Shown: positions 1 through 15,217, counted from the stretch's first letter. The stretch is DNA of 64,000 bases from Adiantum capillus-veneris (GCA_014529385.2 CM043958.1:120229518-120293517); one strand, 5' to 3'. Notes: generated from the letters alone by a model not told the origin. Made by a program: numbers and translations.

Positions 1-1585
1 GAAAACACTCTTTCACATTTTAACTTTCATATCGCTCGCATAGCTAGTAAGCACAACCAAGTGGCCGATGCTCTTTCACAAAGACCAAGGGTAAATATTG
101 TATTAATAGCTACTCACAATTATATGTCCTCTATGGTAGATGAGTACGCTACATATCCAAACTTCAAAGATGTAATGTTAGCCATTGCACTAGGGAAGAA
201 AAAGGAACCATACAACGTGCAAGATGGTTATCTTCTCTATGGCAATAGGTTATGCATTACACAAGGCTTACCTAAAAGGTTATGTACAAATCTCATGTTC
301 CACCTTATGCAGGACATAAAAGGATTCAAGATACTCTCAAGGCAGTAGAGATGTGCTTTTATTGGCCAACAATGAAGGTAGACATACCGGAATATGCTTC
401 CAAATATATTGTATGTCGAAAGACAAAGTATGATAATGGGAAGCAACCTAGCTTTCTTCAACCATTGCATATATCTGATTCCCCATGGGAAAGTATATCC
501 ATGGATTTCCTCTTTCGATTTCCAAAATACATTCATGGGAATGCAGAAATATGGACAATAGTCAACTAGTTTAGCAAGCAAGCGCATTTTATACCGGTCA
601 AAAAGACTATTAAAGCAGACCATATGGGAACCCTCTTTATCTCACTGATCTTTAAGTATCATGGCTTACCAACATCTATTGTATTCAAATGACTAGCAAT
701 TTTTGGAAGGGTCTCTTTGAGAATCTAGGTACTAAGTGGAATTTCTCCTCGGCTTATTACCTACAGACGGATGGCCAAAATAAAATAGAAAATTCATCTA
801 TTATTGATCTACTTAAAGCCTATGTTACAAAAGTAGATCAAAGAGATTAATGGAAAAAGTATTTAATTTTAGTAAAGTATGCATACAATAACACTATCCA
901 TACATCTACAGGAAAGGCACCCTTCAAAGTAATTGAAGGAAGACCCAAGCTCCCATTGATAATCAAGAAACTTGGGAAGATATTTGCTGATGATGAGTAT
1001 AGTATAGCCCTTAAAAGAATCTTTGCGAAAGATCAAGGAAACTATATCCATCACGCAACAAAAGGAAAAGGCTGCTCCTGATAAGCATAAACCAGCCTTG
1101 ACCTTCAAAGAAATGATTGGATATTTCTCAAGTTTCCCAAAGCATGCCTAAATCATACTACGGGCAAGGGAACACAAGGACACCCAAAGACACTAAATAT
1201 ATTATGCTAAGTTAGCAAAAAGATATTATGGTCCATTTCAATTTCTTAAGCCTATCAATGAATCAACTTACAAGTTAGGGCTACCTAGCACTTGGCTCAT
1301 TCATAATTCCCATTTCATGTGAGCCTTTTGAAGCATTATAAGGGCAAGCCACCCAAAGAATTGGTAATTGAAGAACCGCTCGAGTTTGAAGGTCAAGAAG
1401 AGATCCTATATCCAGAGAGCATTCTACGACATGAGGACAAGGTTTCAAGAAGTGGTAAGACTACCCAACAATATCTTGTCAAATTTAAGAACTATCATTT
1501 CGAAGATGCAATGTGGATGCAAGACATCCAACTAAAGGATAATGTAAACCTTGTAAATACTTCCAACGACTCCTGTCAAAGGTAA
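1..1585 (+). pseudogene. Ty3/gypsy pol remnant A0 (RNase H tail, integrase, chromodomain)
   Basis: This is the 3' half of a chromovirus-type Ty3/gypsy pol gene, which would encode the end of RNase H, the integrase that inserts the cDNA, and a C-terminal chromodomain. The RNase H tail (VADALSQRPRVN) begins at about 61. A pre-integrase zinc finger follows, ending in VCRKTK near 415. The integrase core shows its first Asp in SMDFLFRFP near 500 and a TSNFW block near 690. The NDW/LKFPK-type linker precedes a chromodomain at about 1420-1560 (ILRHEDK, YLVKFKNY). A stop at 567-569 and several frame changes between 300 and 1300 break it. It belongs to the same family as the copies at 10278-13250 and 54171-55748 but is more diverged. 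The window edge removes its 5' side. Confidence 0.88.
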
Positions 1586-1807
1586 GGGAATCATGTATGA
1601 ACAAATATGCTTTATAAAGAATTTTGTCTTGTTATGACTCTAAAATTTTGTCTTCCAAGGTGGATGCAAGACATCCAGCTAAAGGATAATGTAAACCTTC
1701 TAAAATACTTCCAATGACTCCTATCAAAGGTAAGGGAATCAAGTATGAACAAATATGTTTTATAAATAATTTTATCTTGTTTTGAGTCTAAAATTTCTTT
1801 TACATGT
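1512..1807. repeat. 148-bp tandem duplication over the chromodomain end
   Basis: The block starting GTGGATGCAAGACATCCA at 1512 recurs at 1660 and stays alignable for about 148 bases. It copies the last codons of the chromodomain and the following untranslated sequence. The other two copies of this family lack the duplication, so it is local to this copy. Confidence 0.8.
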
Positions 1808-2083
1808 TCATAAGTTTTAAGTGTATGCATACCATGAATCATGCTTGCAACAACTAAGTCTCTCAAGCACCTTATAGACCTTGCCAATCTACTATGAAAG
1901 ATGATTATGGTGGCTAAGTAAGGACATGCTTGAGACAACTAAGCCTTCCAAGCACCAAGTGGAGCTAGTCACCAATGTGGAAGAATGTCGACGGGTAAAA
2001 GGGGTTCCTCTACCCAAAAAAGGACTAGCTATGACTTTATTTTCCCTACTCCATAGTTGAGCACGACTATGATTTCAAGGTTA

Positions 2084-2380
2084 TGAAAATTTATTTTAAC
2101 CTTCTAAAAGGATTTTCCATCTTAATTTGGACATTTAAGTGCGAGGAAAATAAAAGAGAACAAGTGAAGCTGATTTAAGTGCTTATGGACCAACTCGGTC
2201 AAAAGCTTGGGACCAAAAGGAGAGAAGTACATAAAAGGGAAAGGGTAATTTCTATTTAGTTATCTCAGTCATAGATACACGTCAAGGAAGGATGAATATA
2301 TCCTGAGTAGCATTGATCAAAGGTACATGACAAAGGAGATAACCTAGAGTAATTATAGGAGTCTAAAAATTGAAAGTAGT
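2084..2380 (+). mobile_element. Start of the 3' LTR of A0, truncated
   Basis: The sequence before this point (CATAGTTGAGCACGACTATG, then TTTCAAGG) aligns with the polypurine-tract flank of copies A1 and A2, where the LTR then starts with TG. The first 100 bases here still resemble the A-type LTR start, with a GATTTTC block followed by CATTTAA. The rest of the roughly 1.6-kb LTR is missing, and the sequence switches to another LTR near 2381. The boundary was inferred by comparison with A1 only. Confidence 0.5.
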
Positions 2381-2517
2381 TGTGAGGTAAGGCCAAGGGC
2401 AAACCCAAGGGGTCATGCACCGATGTAGACATGGGATTCTAAATATAGATGGCCAAGGGCTTATATGATAGAGTGGTAGGGTGGAGAAACCTCAAGGCAG
2501 TTCCCCTGGGTATCACA
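2381..2517 (+). mobile_element. Short LTR of gypsy element C (5' copy)
   Basis: This stretch shares a block (GACATGGGATTCTAAATATA, then GATGGCCAAGGGC) with 6929-7040. It ends in CA one base before a tRNA-Met primer-binding site, which places an LTR end here. At about 137 bp it is unusually short for a gypsy LTR, so it may be internally deleted. Confidence 0.55.
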
Positions 2518-2518
2518 C

Positions 2519-2530
2519 TGGTATCAGAGC
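2519..2530 (+). other. Primer-binding site, initiator tRNA-Met type (element C)
   Basis: TGGTATCAGAGC is the classic plant retrotransposon primer-binding site complementary to the 3' end of initiator tRNA-Met. It lies one base after the CA end of the LTR. Reverse transcription of element C would have been primed here. Confidence 0.8.
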
Positions 2531-2658
2531 TCAGGGGCTCATGGTAGCAAGGGAGGAGGGGAGAAGCGGCCTACATTGATTCTCTCCCTCTCAAGGAGTG
2601 CATGTATTCTCTCTCTTAGGATCGTGTTCAAGCCGGCAAGGCAGGGATGAAGTCACAT

Positions 2659-6050
<3,392 letters not shown>

Positions 6051-6054
6051 TGCA

Positions 6055-6910
6055 AGGAACTGAAATCCCTGTTTACCAGTCATTCTGGAGGACTGTCTAT
6101 ATAAGTTGGGGATACACATCTCATTAGTGCCAGTTATCCAGAGAGGAGAGGTAGATTACACATGTCAATCAAGTGCTAGAGGATATGCTACGAGCATACG
6201 TTAGCAAGAAGTAATCAAATTGGGAAGATTATCTCCCTATTCTTGAGTTTGCTTACAATATTGTTAAGCATGTAACGATTGGTTTTAGTCCTTTCATGCT
6301 CATGTATGGTTTTCAACCTAGGTCACCAGTTACAGTGGGGTTGGCAATTGGAAAGCTCCAACAGGTCAAGGATTTTCTCCAAGACCATATGGAAATAATG
6401 AGACTGGCTCGTCAAAATGTTTGACAAGCACAACATTGGTATAAAAAGTATGCTGATGAGAAACATCGACAAGTTACGTTCATGAAAGGGAAAGATATAT
6501 TTTTGTGTGTGCCAGAGCATTCAGAAAGTCTAAAGACTAGGCCAATACGTAAATTATATCCTAGATATTGTGGACCTTTCAAGACACTCAATCGAGTTGG
6601 CGATAGGGCTTATAAACTCACGTTATCTGTGCACTCTCGTATTCATCCGTATTTCATGTGAGTCATTTATGTAAATGCTTACATGGGGACGAAAATGTCA
6701 TTGACCAACAAATTCTTGTTGATTTCATTGGACCTCCAGTCCAACCACATGGGCCTAAATGCATCTTAGACTCTCATGATCTACTCGTTATCATGTGCAT
6801 TGACAAGTTTTAGTCAAGTGGAAAGACCTTCTTGAAGAAGGTGCCACTTGGGAAAACATTAGTGTTCTTAAGAATAAGTTTCCACTTTTGTTTTTGAGGA
6901 AGAAAACACT
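6055..6910 (+). pseudogene. Ty3/gypsy integrase C-terminal half, element C
   Basis: This is a degenerate pol 3' end of a gypsy family distinct from A/B. The frame from 6170 reads LEDMLRAYV, then WEDYLPILEFAYN, then GFSPFMLMYGFQPRSP, the standard end of the integrase core. The linker follows (YADEKHRQVTF, RYCGPFKTLNRVGDRAYKL), and then a degraded region before the polypurine tract. Stops interrupt it near 6211 and 6423, and the catalytic-core part before 6170 is readable only across shifted frames (FTS near 6070, a degraded PQTDG equivalent near 6140). It is not functional. Element C is bounded by LTR fragments at 2381-2517 and 6929-7040. Confidence 0.82.
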
Positions 6911-6915
6911 TCTCC

Positions 6916-6928
6916 AAGGGGGGGGTAA
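6916..6928 (+). other. Polypurine tract, element C
   Basis: The purine run AAGGGGGGGGTAA lies directly before TGTAAGACC, which matches the start of the short LTR at 2381. This is the expected position of the plus-strand primer for reverse transcription. Confidence 0.7.
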
Positions 6929-7040
6929 TGTAAGACCAAGAGCAAACCCAAGGGGGCCACGGACCCAGGCCAATGGCCGCCAACTACTAGATATGGACAT
7001 GGGATTCTAAATATAGATGGCCAAGGGCGTGGTAGGGTGG
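6929..7040 (+). mobile_element. 3' LTR fragment of element C
   Basis: It starts TGTAAGACC after the polypurine tract and matches 2381-2500, including the GACATGGGATTCTAAATATA block. It carries an extra segment (CCAGGCCAATGGCCGCC) absent from the 5' copy, and similarity is lost after GGTAGGGTGGAGAA. The two LTRs are clearly diverged, so the insertion is old. Confidence 0.6.
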
Positions 7041-7986
7041 AGAATCCAAAAGGTTGTGCTAAGTTCAAGTAATTAAATTAAATGCTTAGACTCCAAGTAT
7101 GAAGTGTCAGAAGCCTTATGATAAATTTTTAACTTGCCACAAACAGTCTAAATTTAGCAGGTTTTGGGAGCAGCTTGGTGGCACCTTTAAAGCAATGTGC
7201 TAAGGTTTTGCATAGGAGGCGAAGCTTTAAATCTGGAGAGTGAGTTTTGTTTTTACCAAAGTCTATCTTTATTTAGTAGATCCTAAATTAGTAGGTAGCT
7301 CTAGCTTGGGTCAGCTTCATAAAGCCTTCAAGGTTCGTGCAAAGGTCTTGCATTTGAGATAGGTAAATTCAAGGATAAGTCTATGGTTTTTAATAAGTAA
7401 AAGAAAAAAATCTAAAGTCTAAGGTTAGATCAGCCCTTCCTCATTTAAAAAGGTTGAAGAGAAGTTTAAAGTCTACTAGTGGACATACCCCAATCAATGC
7501 AATGTAGAGCTTTGGCCAAGAGTAGGTGCGACGTATTTAGTTTTGGTTGATGGCCGACCCAAGGCGCTCATGCTGATTTGATAGCCTTTTCAGGTCTACC
7601 CTTTAGGGGGCCCTTTCCATGCTCAAAGACCATAACCTCAAACTCCAAAGTCCCCTAGGCCCAAGCTCTAAAGGGGGGTGGGGGTTGTTACCTAGTGCTT
7701 TATTTTAGAACTTGGTGCTTCCTCTCTATCAACCAGAGGTTCATAGAGTAGAGGGTACTATCTTTCTCTTGTGAGCTTAAAGGATTGATCTTTTCGAAGC
7801 TTGGCAAAAGGCTACAAACATTGGAAACTAGAACAAAAGGCTTCCATGTATGTGAGAAAATTAGTAATCTCTCTCTTCCACATAACACTAAAAGAACCCA
7901 ACCACACATAATCCACAAAGTTGTAATGTATGTTATATTTGTTTATGGTGACGACCTAGTTATTGTGGTCTGGTAACAGAGGTAGA
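7041..7986. other. No gene seen
   Basis: I see no long frame, repeat array or family motif. A G-rich run (AAAGGGGGGTGGGGG, near 7671) resembles a polypurine tract, but no LTR start can be confirmed after it. Confidence 0.4.
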
Positions 7987-8237
7987 CATTGGTGCTTGGC
8001 AAAGAAGGGCACATAGCCAAAGATTGCCTAACATCTAAGAGGAAGGGTCATCCTCCTTCCAAGCACTTCAAGAAAGACAAAGGAAGCACTAGCAGCAGTG
8101 CAAAGCACAAAAGCTCAACCTGTCTGTTAGAAGAAGACAAAGATGAAGATGAAGAAGAAGATAACAACAACCTTCCACTCTCTTGTGACTATGACTATGA
8201 TGAATTATCTAGCTTTTGTTATTTGGATGGCTTAGAT
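7987..8237 (+). pseudogene. Retrotransposon gag zinc-knuckle fragment
   Basis: The reading frame carries GKEGHIAKDC, the second half of a CCHC zinc knuckle that binds retroelement RNA. The two Cys expected just upstream are gone (LVLGK replaces the usual C-x2-C-GK). The knuckle is followed by a basic, Ser-rich stretch, then a strongly acidic run (EEDKDEDEEED) and a Tyr/Asp-rich tail before the stop. The gag core upstream and the protease downstream are both missing. The family is uncertain. Confidence 0.6.
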
Positions 8238-8560
8238 TAGCTTGGTCTCAGTCTTATACGTCTATTCAAGGGGAGGCGTTCATTGTCTCTTGGATTAGAG
8301 ATTGTCTCCTAGATTGGGGATGGTCTCTTGGATTGGCAATGTTCTTTTGCTCCTAGATTGGAGTGTACCAGAAATGTTAGTTTCATAATTTAAACCCAAA
8401 TTGGGACACTGCTTGTTGGCATTTGAATTGAAGCTTGATTGCTTCCAGATGATCTTCTAGGTCAAAATCATGGATCAACTTATCCACATATTCAATCACA
8501 CCTCTAGAGTGTGGTGATACTAGGCCTCTTTCTTGATTTGTCTATTGTTGAGAGGTCCCA
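8238..8560. other. No gene seen
   Basis: It contains imperfect repeats of a TCTCTTGGATTGG/CTCCTAGATTGGGG motif around 8276-8360. I see nothing else. Confidence 0.4.
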
Positions 8561-10230
8561 AGTGCTGACTCCTTCTTTTCTTGTTGATCCAGCACATGGT
8601 CTTGCCCTTTTTCTTTAGTTCGGTGTTGGTCATTTTTTAAAAGTATGTTTGCTTTGATTGCTTGCTCTCAATCTTCTGCTTTGTTTTTGGTTCCTTCTTT
8701 GCCTTCATTGGTAGCAGGTGGTGTTGCCGGCTTTGGAGAGAACCACTGCTCGGTCTCAATTTGAGCATCTTGTTGGTTATGAGCCACATCTTCTTCCCTT
8801 GTCATTTTGTCTTGAGTTGTGTCTTGGCCATGGGAGAGTCCATAGAAGACTCTAAATCTTCCTTTGTTTGTTTTTTGGATTCCTCTTCTTCTCGCTACTT
8901 GGCTTTTCTTTTAATCACTTGATGGATGTGCTGGCAAAACGTGCTAGCGAGCTCTACCTCTTTGATTTCTTTCCTTCTTCTATATTGTCTCATTTTTGCC
9001 ATCTGCTCGGCCTTTCTCTTTCCAAATTCTTACAGATATCTAAATCATCTTTTTCGTCCGCATCTGAGCCCGCTTTATCAACTTTCTTTTTTTCTTCAGC
9101 CATCTTTTTTAGCCTTTCCTCTCTCAGCCTTTGAGCTTCTTCCATGGATCTTTGGGTTTGCGTCTTGGGTAACTGCTCAACTAGTTGTCTCTTGTTCCTG
9201 ACCAGAGGGACGATAATACCATCTTTTTTTTCACCTTTTTTTGTAGACTAGATTTTGAGGGAGTGTCTCTGTTCATTGGCTTAATCTCTCCAATGAGCTC
9301 TATATTGGACTCTGTTGCTTCACTATCAGTGATCTTAGCTTTGGAGCTCTATCCCCTGAGCCCCCGTTTGTCTTTTTGTAGATGTAGAGGAGGATCCTCC
9401 AAGTGATCTGATTGAGTGCTTGGGTTTGTGTAATAAATAAAGTTATGACTTGACAGGAAATAGCTGATTAATCATTCCTAGTGCTTGGTAGGAAATTTTG
9501 GTCACAAAACTGGGCTGACGTTCATGTATGTCTTGTTGCGGTCACTCCCTTTTGAATTTGATTCGACTAAGTTTTCTAGGATGTAGTTGCCAAGGTCACA
9601 TATGATCACTTTTGCTATGCCAACCCCATAGCCAGCATCGCTTCTATGTGCAAGTTGGGCCCTATGTATCGAGGTGTTTTTCGAACCTTCAGATGTTGAG
9701 GTATCAATCTTAAGGGCAACTCTGTCTCTTCGTGTAGATTAGGTCCTTATACGTGAATTTGTGCCCTTGTTGCTTTATGAAGGCCTTATCATTGTCTATA
9801 GCCTTGCTCTTGTGGAGCAAGTTGTGATTCCTTGTCGTCGGTATGTGCAAGGCTTGGTTGATAAGCTCATCTGTTATTTTGACCTTGACCGTTGCACCAT
9901 CTTTATTTGTCAGTGTTGCTTCCCCATTGTACTGGATTGAGCTCATCAGCTTGTGTTCTCTTTGGAAGTCTATTCCCCATGGTGGAAGTTGAAAGAATGT
10001 ATCCAATTGCAAGCATCGAGACCCCTCAATCACTTCTCTCTGTTGGCGCAAAGTCCATAGTTCTCTTAGCAATATGGTTGTCTTCACTTTGGTTCCGTCA
10101 ACCACTTGAATTTGTTTGATAAGCACATTGGTTGGAATCTTTGCTAGCTCCTCCTCTGATATATGTGATTTCTCATTTGACGAGATGTTGACAACTTCAT
10201 AGGGTGCTGCTTTCCACTCCTTCTAAGTCT
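8560..10230 (-). pseudogene. D-like retroelement fragment: globular N-terminal domain plus charged tail
   Basis: Reading leftwards from 10230, a frame of at least 138 codons (10126-9710) encodes a globular-looking segment with LQLDTFFQLPPWGIDF, LTNKDGATVKVKITDELINQ and ALHIPTTRN. I take it as a gag-like or element-specific domain without recognising the family. After a stop and frame changes, the same strand between about 9150 and 8600 encodes a Lys/Glu-rich, coiled-coil-like stretch (for example RLREERLKKMAEEKKK). The fragments at 16260-15218 and 33110-30560 have a similar charged, minus-strand organisation. Many stops interrupt it. The plus-strand frames over the same region are hydrophobic shadows. 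Confidence 0.5.
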
Positions 10231-10277
10231 TTTGGTATCAAAAACCAATTGATTAGCCCCTAAAATTTGTCAAAAAG

Positions 10278-11775
10278 TTGTCAAACGCTAAGGAAATGGG
10301 TAACACCATACCCATTGTACATAAGCAAGCTTTCAATAAGTCAATAAAGAGATGTATTTCTGTGTACATGACTTTTGTTAAAGATTCTCAAAATGAACCT
10401 AATGCTTTAGCAACAGAAAATATAAACAATCACAAGGAATTAGAGTTATCCAATTTTCTCAAGGGGTTTCAAGATGTTTTTACTGACGACATCCCTTGTG
10501 AACTACCTCCTAAACGAGGCAATGTTGACCATGCAATTGAACTTCTTCTAGGAAGTTCACCGCCTAATAAACCTCCTTACAGAGTTTCTCAAGCTCAACA
10601 AGAGGAGATTATGCAACAAGTGCATGAGTTAGTTGAGAAGGGCATGGTTAGGACTACTCATCTCCATTTTTCTCACCTTTGTTATTAGTGCAAAAGAAAG
10701 ACGGCACATATCGTATGTGTGTCGACTATAGAGCACTAAATAGGATCACTATCAAGAATAGGTTTCCCATTCCTTTCGAGTAGAAGACCTATTTGATAAG
10801 CTACAAGGGTCCACCTACTTCAGTAGGATTGACCTAAAAAGTGGCTACCATCAAGTAAGGATAGTTGATCAAGACCACATTTCGCACTACTTTTGGTCTT
10901 TACGAATACATTGTCATGCCTTTTGGCTTTACCAATGCACTAGCCACATTCAACCGCTTGATGGAGAAGCTATTCAGGCCTCACCAACAAACCTTTACTA
11001 CAGTGTTCTTTGATGATATTATCATCTACTCTAATTCACTAGATGAACAGAAGCAACACCTCCAGGTAATATTTCAAGTCTTAAGAGAGAATAAACTTTA
11101 TGTTAATAGAAAGAAAAGTGAATTTTTCTTGCAAGAGATTCAGTATTTACGTCACATTATCTCTCAAGATGGCATCCAAATTGATCCATCAAAGTTAGAG
11201 GTAATAAAAGGATAGCCTAAACCAAGGAATCTTCATGAACTAAGAAGCTTTATAGGTATGTCTGCATACTATAGACGCTTCATAGAAAAGTTCTCACAAA
11301 TTGAAGGGCCATTACATGACCCAACAAAGAAAAACGCTAGGTATGCATGGTCTGCCAAGGAGAACAATGCTTTCGAAAATCTTATCTCTCAACCTGTGCT
11401 TACATTGCCAAATCTCTCAAGCCATTTGAGGTCCAATGTGACACGTGTGGTGATTGCCTTGGAGCTGTTCTTCTCCAAGAAGGGCACGCCATAGCCTATG
11501 AAAGTCGAAGGCTCGACCATGTTGAGCAAGCTCTAGGCATATATGAAAAGGACTCCTCACAGTTCTAGATGCCTTAGACTCATGGAAGCACCATTTATTG
11601 GGGACTCCTTTCACCAAATCCTTAAGTACTTCATGACGCAGACCAAGCTCTCCCCGACAAACAAATGAGGTGAGCAAATTTCCTTTCGCAATTTCATTTT
11701 CATATTGCTCACATTGCTAGCAAGCATAATCAAGTAGCTGATGCACTCTCAAGACGACCGAGAGTGAATGCGGTT
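10278..11775 (+). pseudogene. Ty3/gypsy reverse transcriptase and RNase H, chromovirus copy A1
   Basis: Pol begins with the pre-RT block (FQDVFTDDIPCELPPKRG, then the PPYRVS motif near 10580). It continues as [19 protein letters not shown] after a frame change near 10660. The catalytic palm follows ([12 protein letters not shown], then FFDDIIIYS near 11010, the F/Y-x-DD site) and the thumb block (LRSFIGMSAYYRRFI). RNase H is readable as QCDTCGDCLGAVLLQ, where the usual DAS is DTC, then ESRRLDHVEQALGIYEKD. The family tail VADALSRRPRVN lies near 11730. Stops and frameshifts occur near 10660, 10783, 11213, 11384 and 11566. Gag and protease are absent because the copy is 5'-truncated. GCC at 11571-11573 is the empty site matching the CACTA insertion in copy A2. 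Confidence 0.93.
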
Positions 11776-11949
11776 TCCATAGCAACTCACAATGATATCT
11801 TCTATGATAGATGAGTATGCTATTGATCCCAATTTTAGAGATGTGATTTCAACCCTTGCACTAGGGAAGAAACAGGAACCATTTACTTTACAAGATGGTT
11901 ATCTTCTCTATGGCAATAGAGTATGCGTTACTAACTCACTACGTTAGAA

Positions 11950-13255
11950 AGTAATGTATGAATCTCATGCTTCTCCTTATGCGGGGCATAGAGGGATTCA
12001 GTCTACCCTAAAAGGGAATGAAACATATTTCTATTAACCTACCATGAAAGAAAACATACAAGAGTATGTTTCTAAATGCGTGGTATGCCAAAAGACGAAG
12101 TTTGATAGAGGGAAGCAACCTGGATTGCTTCAACCTTTGCCAATCCCTAATTCACCATGGGAGAGCATATCCATGGATTTTATCTTTGGATTGCCTAAGT
12201 CTATCCATGGGAACACGGGAATATGGACGATAGTAGACAGGTTCACTAAACAAGCTCATTTTATACCTGTCAAAAAGACTATCAAAGCCCATCAAATGGC
12301 AACCCTCTTCATTTCACAAACCTTCAAGTACCATGGCTTGCCAATGTCCATAATGTTGGATAGAGATCCTAGAATGACCAGTAATTTCTGGAAAGGGCTC
12401 TTTGAGAATTTAGGACAAGGCTAAACTTCTCTTCGGCCTATCACCCGCAAACGGATGGCCAAAATGAAATAGCCAACCTACCAATTTTTTATCTACTAAA
12501 AGCCTATGTAATGGAAGTGGATCAAAGGTCCCAATGGGAGAAGTACTTACCCTTAGTGGAGTATGCCTACAATAACACTGTACATACTTCCATGGGAAAA
12601 GCACCTTTCGAGGTAACTGAGGGAAGATCAAAAAGTCCCGTGTTACTTAAGGTACACGGGAAGATCTTCGATGCAGATGAGTATAGCCGAGACCTACAAG
12701 AATCTTTCCAAAATATTAAGGATGCTATCTCTATCTCACAACAAAGGCAAAAGGCTACTGCTGATAAGCACAGAAGAGCCCAAGCCTTTAAAGAAAATGA
12801 TTGGGTCTTACTTAAATTTCCCAAGTCTCGATTAAGGCACACGACAGGCAAGAATCCTACGGGACACCAAAAGTACTATGTAAGTTAGCAAAAAGGTACT
12901 ATGGTCCCTTCCAAATTCTTAGGCCAATCAATGAGACGGCCTCTCAACAAATTGCTCAGCCATTGGCTCATACACAATGCTTTTCATGTGAGCCTACTAA
13001 AGCCTTACAAAGGAGAGCCACCTCAAGAATCAACTATTGAAGACCCACCCGAGATCAAGTACCAAGAAGAGGTGCTGCATCCCAGGTCCATTCTCCGACA
13101 TGAAGACAAGGTATTAAGAGGTGGTAAGACTATCTGATGATATCTTATTAAGTTTAAGAATTATGCTTTTGAAGATGCTATATGGATGCAAGGCATACAA
13201 TTAAAGGATAACCTAAACCTTGTCAATGCTTACAATGCTTCCCAAGAGTAAGCAA
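11950..13255 (+). pseudogene. Ty3/gypsy integrase and chromodomain, chromovirus copy A1
   Basis: The integrase zinc finger (SPYAGHRGIQ to CVVCQKTKFDRGKQPG, 11960-12120) is followed by the DDE core: SMDFIFGLPKSIHGN near 12170, DRDPRMTSNFW near 12360, and a degraded PQTDGQNE near 12450. A one-base loss near 12415 ends the longest frame. The second half (12511-12888) carries GKAPFEVTEGR and NDWVLLKFPKSRLRH. The chromodomain (12960-13255) carries SILRHEDKVLRGGKT, IKFKNYAFEDA and W, interrupted by a tandem TGATGA stop near 13136. It would target insertion to particular chromatin. It is about 90 percent alike by eye to the copy at 54171-55748. Confidence 0.92.
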
Positions 13256-13590
13256 ATGTACAAATGTTTAAAAATGAACAAAGTTTCTGTCTTATAAGAC
13301 TCTTTTTTTTTTATTGTGCACAAAAATGAAGTAGTATGTATGCTTAGAATCAAGTTTGCGGAGACGACGTCTCCCGAACACCAAGTAGAGCTTGTCACTC
13401 TACTATGGAAGATTGATAGGACTAATGTGGAGACATGCTTGCGGCAGCTTAGGCTCTCAAGCACCAAATGGATTAGTCATCCATTCTGGAATGATGTCGT
13501 AGGGTAACATAGGGATCCTCTACTCGCTAGGAAAAGGACTAATGAATAGGCTTTATCTTCTCTACCCCATAGTCGAGGACGACTATGATT

Positions 13591-13604
13591 TCAAGAGAGA
13601 GGTA
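13591..13604 (+). other. Polypurine tract, copy A1
   Basis: CAAGAGAGAGGTAA lies immediately before the LTR start TGTCAT. The same tract and junction occur at 56088-56101 in copy A2. Confidence 0.8.
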
Positions 13605-13978
13605 ATGTCATAATAACTAATATCCAATTCTCCTAAATGATTTTCTCATGTTAAACTGATCATTTAATATGGGGAAGTACCAGGGGAGAAAAAGCTAGAA
13701 TATTGGTTAAGCTAGCAGACCGGCCACAGTAGGGATCCAAAGCAGGGAAAATAGGGATCCAAAGGGGGGGCCATCTGCAAAAGTGCAATGTGCAACAATG
13801 GGCTTTAAAGACCCTAAGGTTCAGCCCATTAAGACTTCCAAAATGCTAAGGTTCCAAAATTCAAAGGTTGAGTCCAATGGTCAAGCTTAGGAAAATTGGA
13901 TGCTTTGTATGTGTACAGAAAGTCTTCAATGATTCTTATATAGGAGGGGGTGAGCCTTCCAAGTAGGGGATGAGAGAG

Positions 13979-14021
<43 letters not shown>

Positions 14022-15217
14022 AGCTTCCTTTACACAAAGGGAATGAGGGACACATGTCAGCTCCCTAGCCCAGATGCCCACAAGGTGCACTCAAATCCTA
14101 TTGGATGGCCATGGAGGTGGATCAATGAGAATTAGTCTCTAGTAAATCTAGTTTAATTCATTTAAAAACACTTAATAAAAGAACCAATAAGAAATAAGCT
14201 CTCTAGAAGACTATTGGATAGTCTCCCAAGGGGTCCAATGAGCATTCAACAGCCCAATGCCTTGCTTGATTCCTATTGGCCAGGAGACAAAGGGGTCCAA
14301 TGAGAGTTTAGTTGCATTAATTAATTATCCAAAGCTCTCAGAAAAGGAAAAATAGGGACACATGTCAGAAGACTATCACTTATGCTGCTTAAATCCTATT
14401 GGCTAAGCCTGGAGGGGTCCAATGGGAAGCCAACAAGAGGAAATTGCATGAGGGGTCGACCAAGAGAGAGAGGGGGCTGAATTTCTCAAGGCATTATTCC
14501 ACACACACTCACACTAGCTCATGTGTGAAGCAAAAATACTCTCTCTCTCCTTCTCAAGATTTAATGGAAAGCTTATCACCCTCCAAGCTTGTGAGAAGGG
14601 AGGCCTACACCAACAACTCTTGGCTTTGTGATGCAAATCAAACCAAGAGCCAAGCTTCAATGCATGCTCATCTCCTCTACCAGGCTAATTACTAAGCTAT
14701 GCTATGCTAATATGAGTGATTATGAGAGGAGATGTACATCTTTCTCATAAGACTACTCCTTCTTCCTCTCAATCTACTCTCATACCCCGCTAGCTCTCAC
14801 CATCTTTGAAGGTGTGTGAGGTTTTGGGTTTGAGACAGTGAGGGAATTGATGTTGTGTTTTATAAGTGTTTGTTTAGTGCTTGAAGCTTCCATCTTCATT
14901 GCACTAGCTAGTTATTGAAGGAACACAAAGAATTGTATTGTAAAGTGTCTCCCTTGATGGGGGAAACCTATAATACAAAGCCTTTTGGAGGGGGGACCGG
15001 CTCCATGTACATATGGTCCTCAACTGTTGTCAATAGCTTAATTTCTCTCTCTTTTGAAGTATTGTTCATGCTATCTAACTAGGTGTTATGCATTTTGTTG
15101 CTCTCTCTCCACCCAAGCACTCTTGCTATGCTCATGAGGAACCTATTCTAATGAAATGCTCACTATGTTCATGTTATTTTCCGCGACACACAAGTTACTA
15201 GGCCATTAAATCTTACA
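13605..15217 (+). mobile_element. 3' LTR of chromovirus A1 (1613 bp, TG...CA)
   Basis: It starts TGTCATAATAAC after the polypurine tract and ends CTTACA. The LTR at 56102-57752 aligns along its whole length and ends ATTACA at the same point, and LTR B2 also ends TTACA directly before a tRNA-Met PBS, which fixes the 3' boundary. An (AC)n microsatellite lies at 13980-14017. The second half (CCTACACCAACAACTCTTGG onwards) is shared with the B-type LTRs, while the first part differs. No 5' LTR of this copy is in the window. The sequence after 15217 belongs to element D. Confidence 0.88.

Noticed and set aside
7640-7700. AAAGGGGGGTGGGGG as a polypurine tract with an LTR after it
   Set aside because: The following sequence has no second copy in the window and no pol remnant precedes it.
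8662-9201. Hydrophobic plus-strand frames that look like membrane proteins
   Set aside because: They are the complement of a Lys/Glu-rich minus-strand coding remnant; Phe/Leu/Ser richness is the expected shadow.
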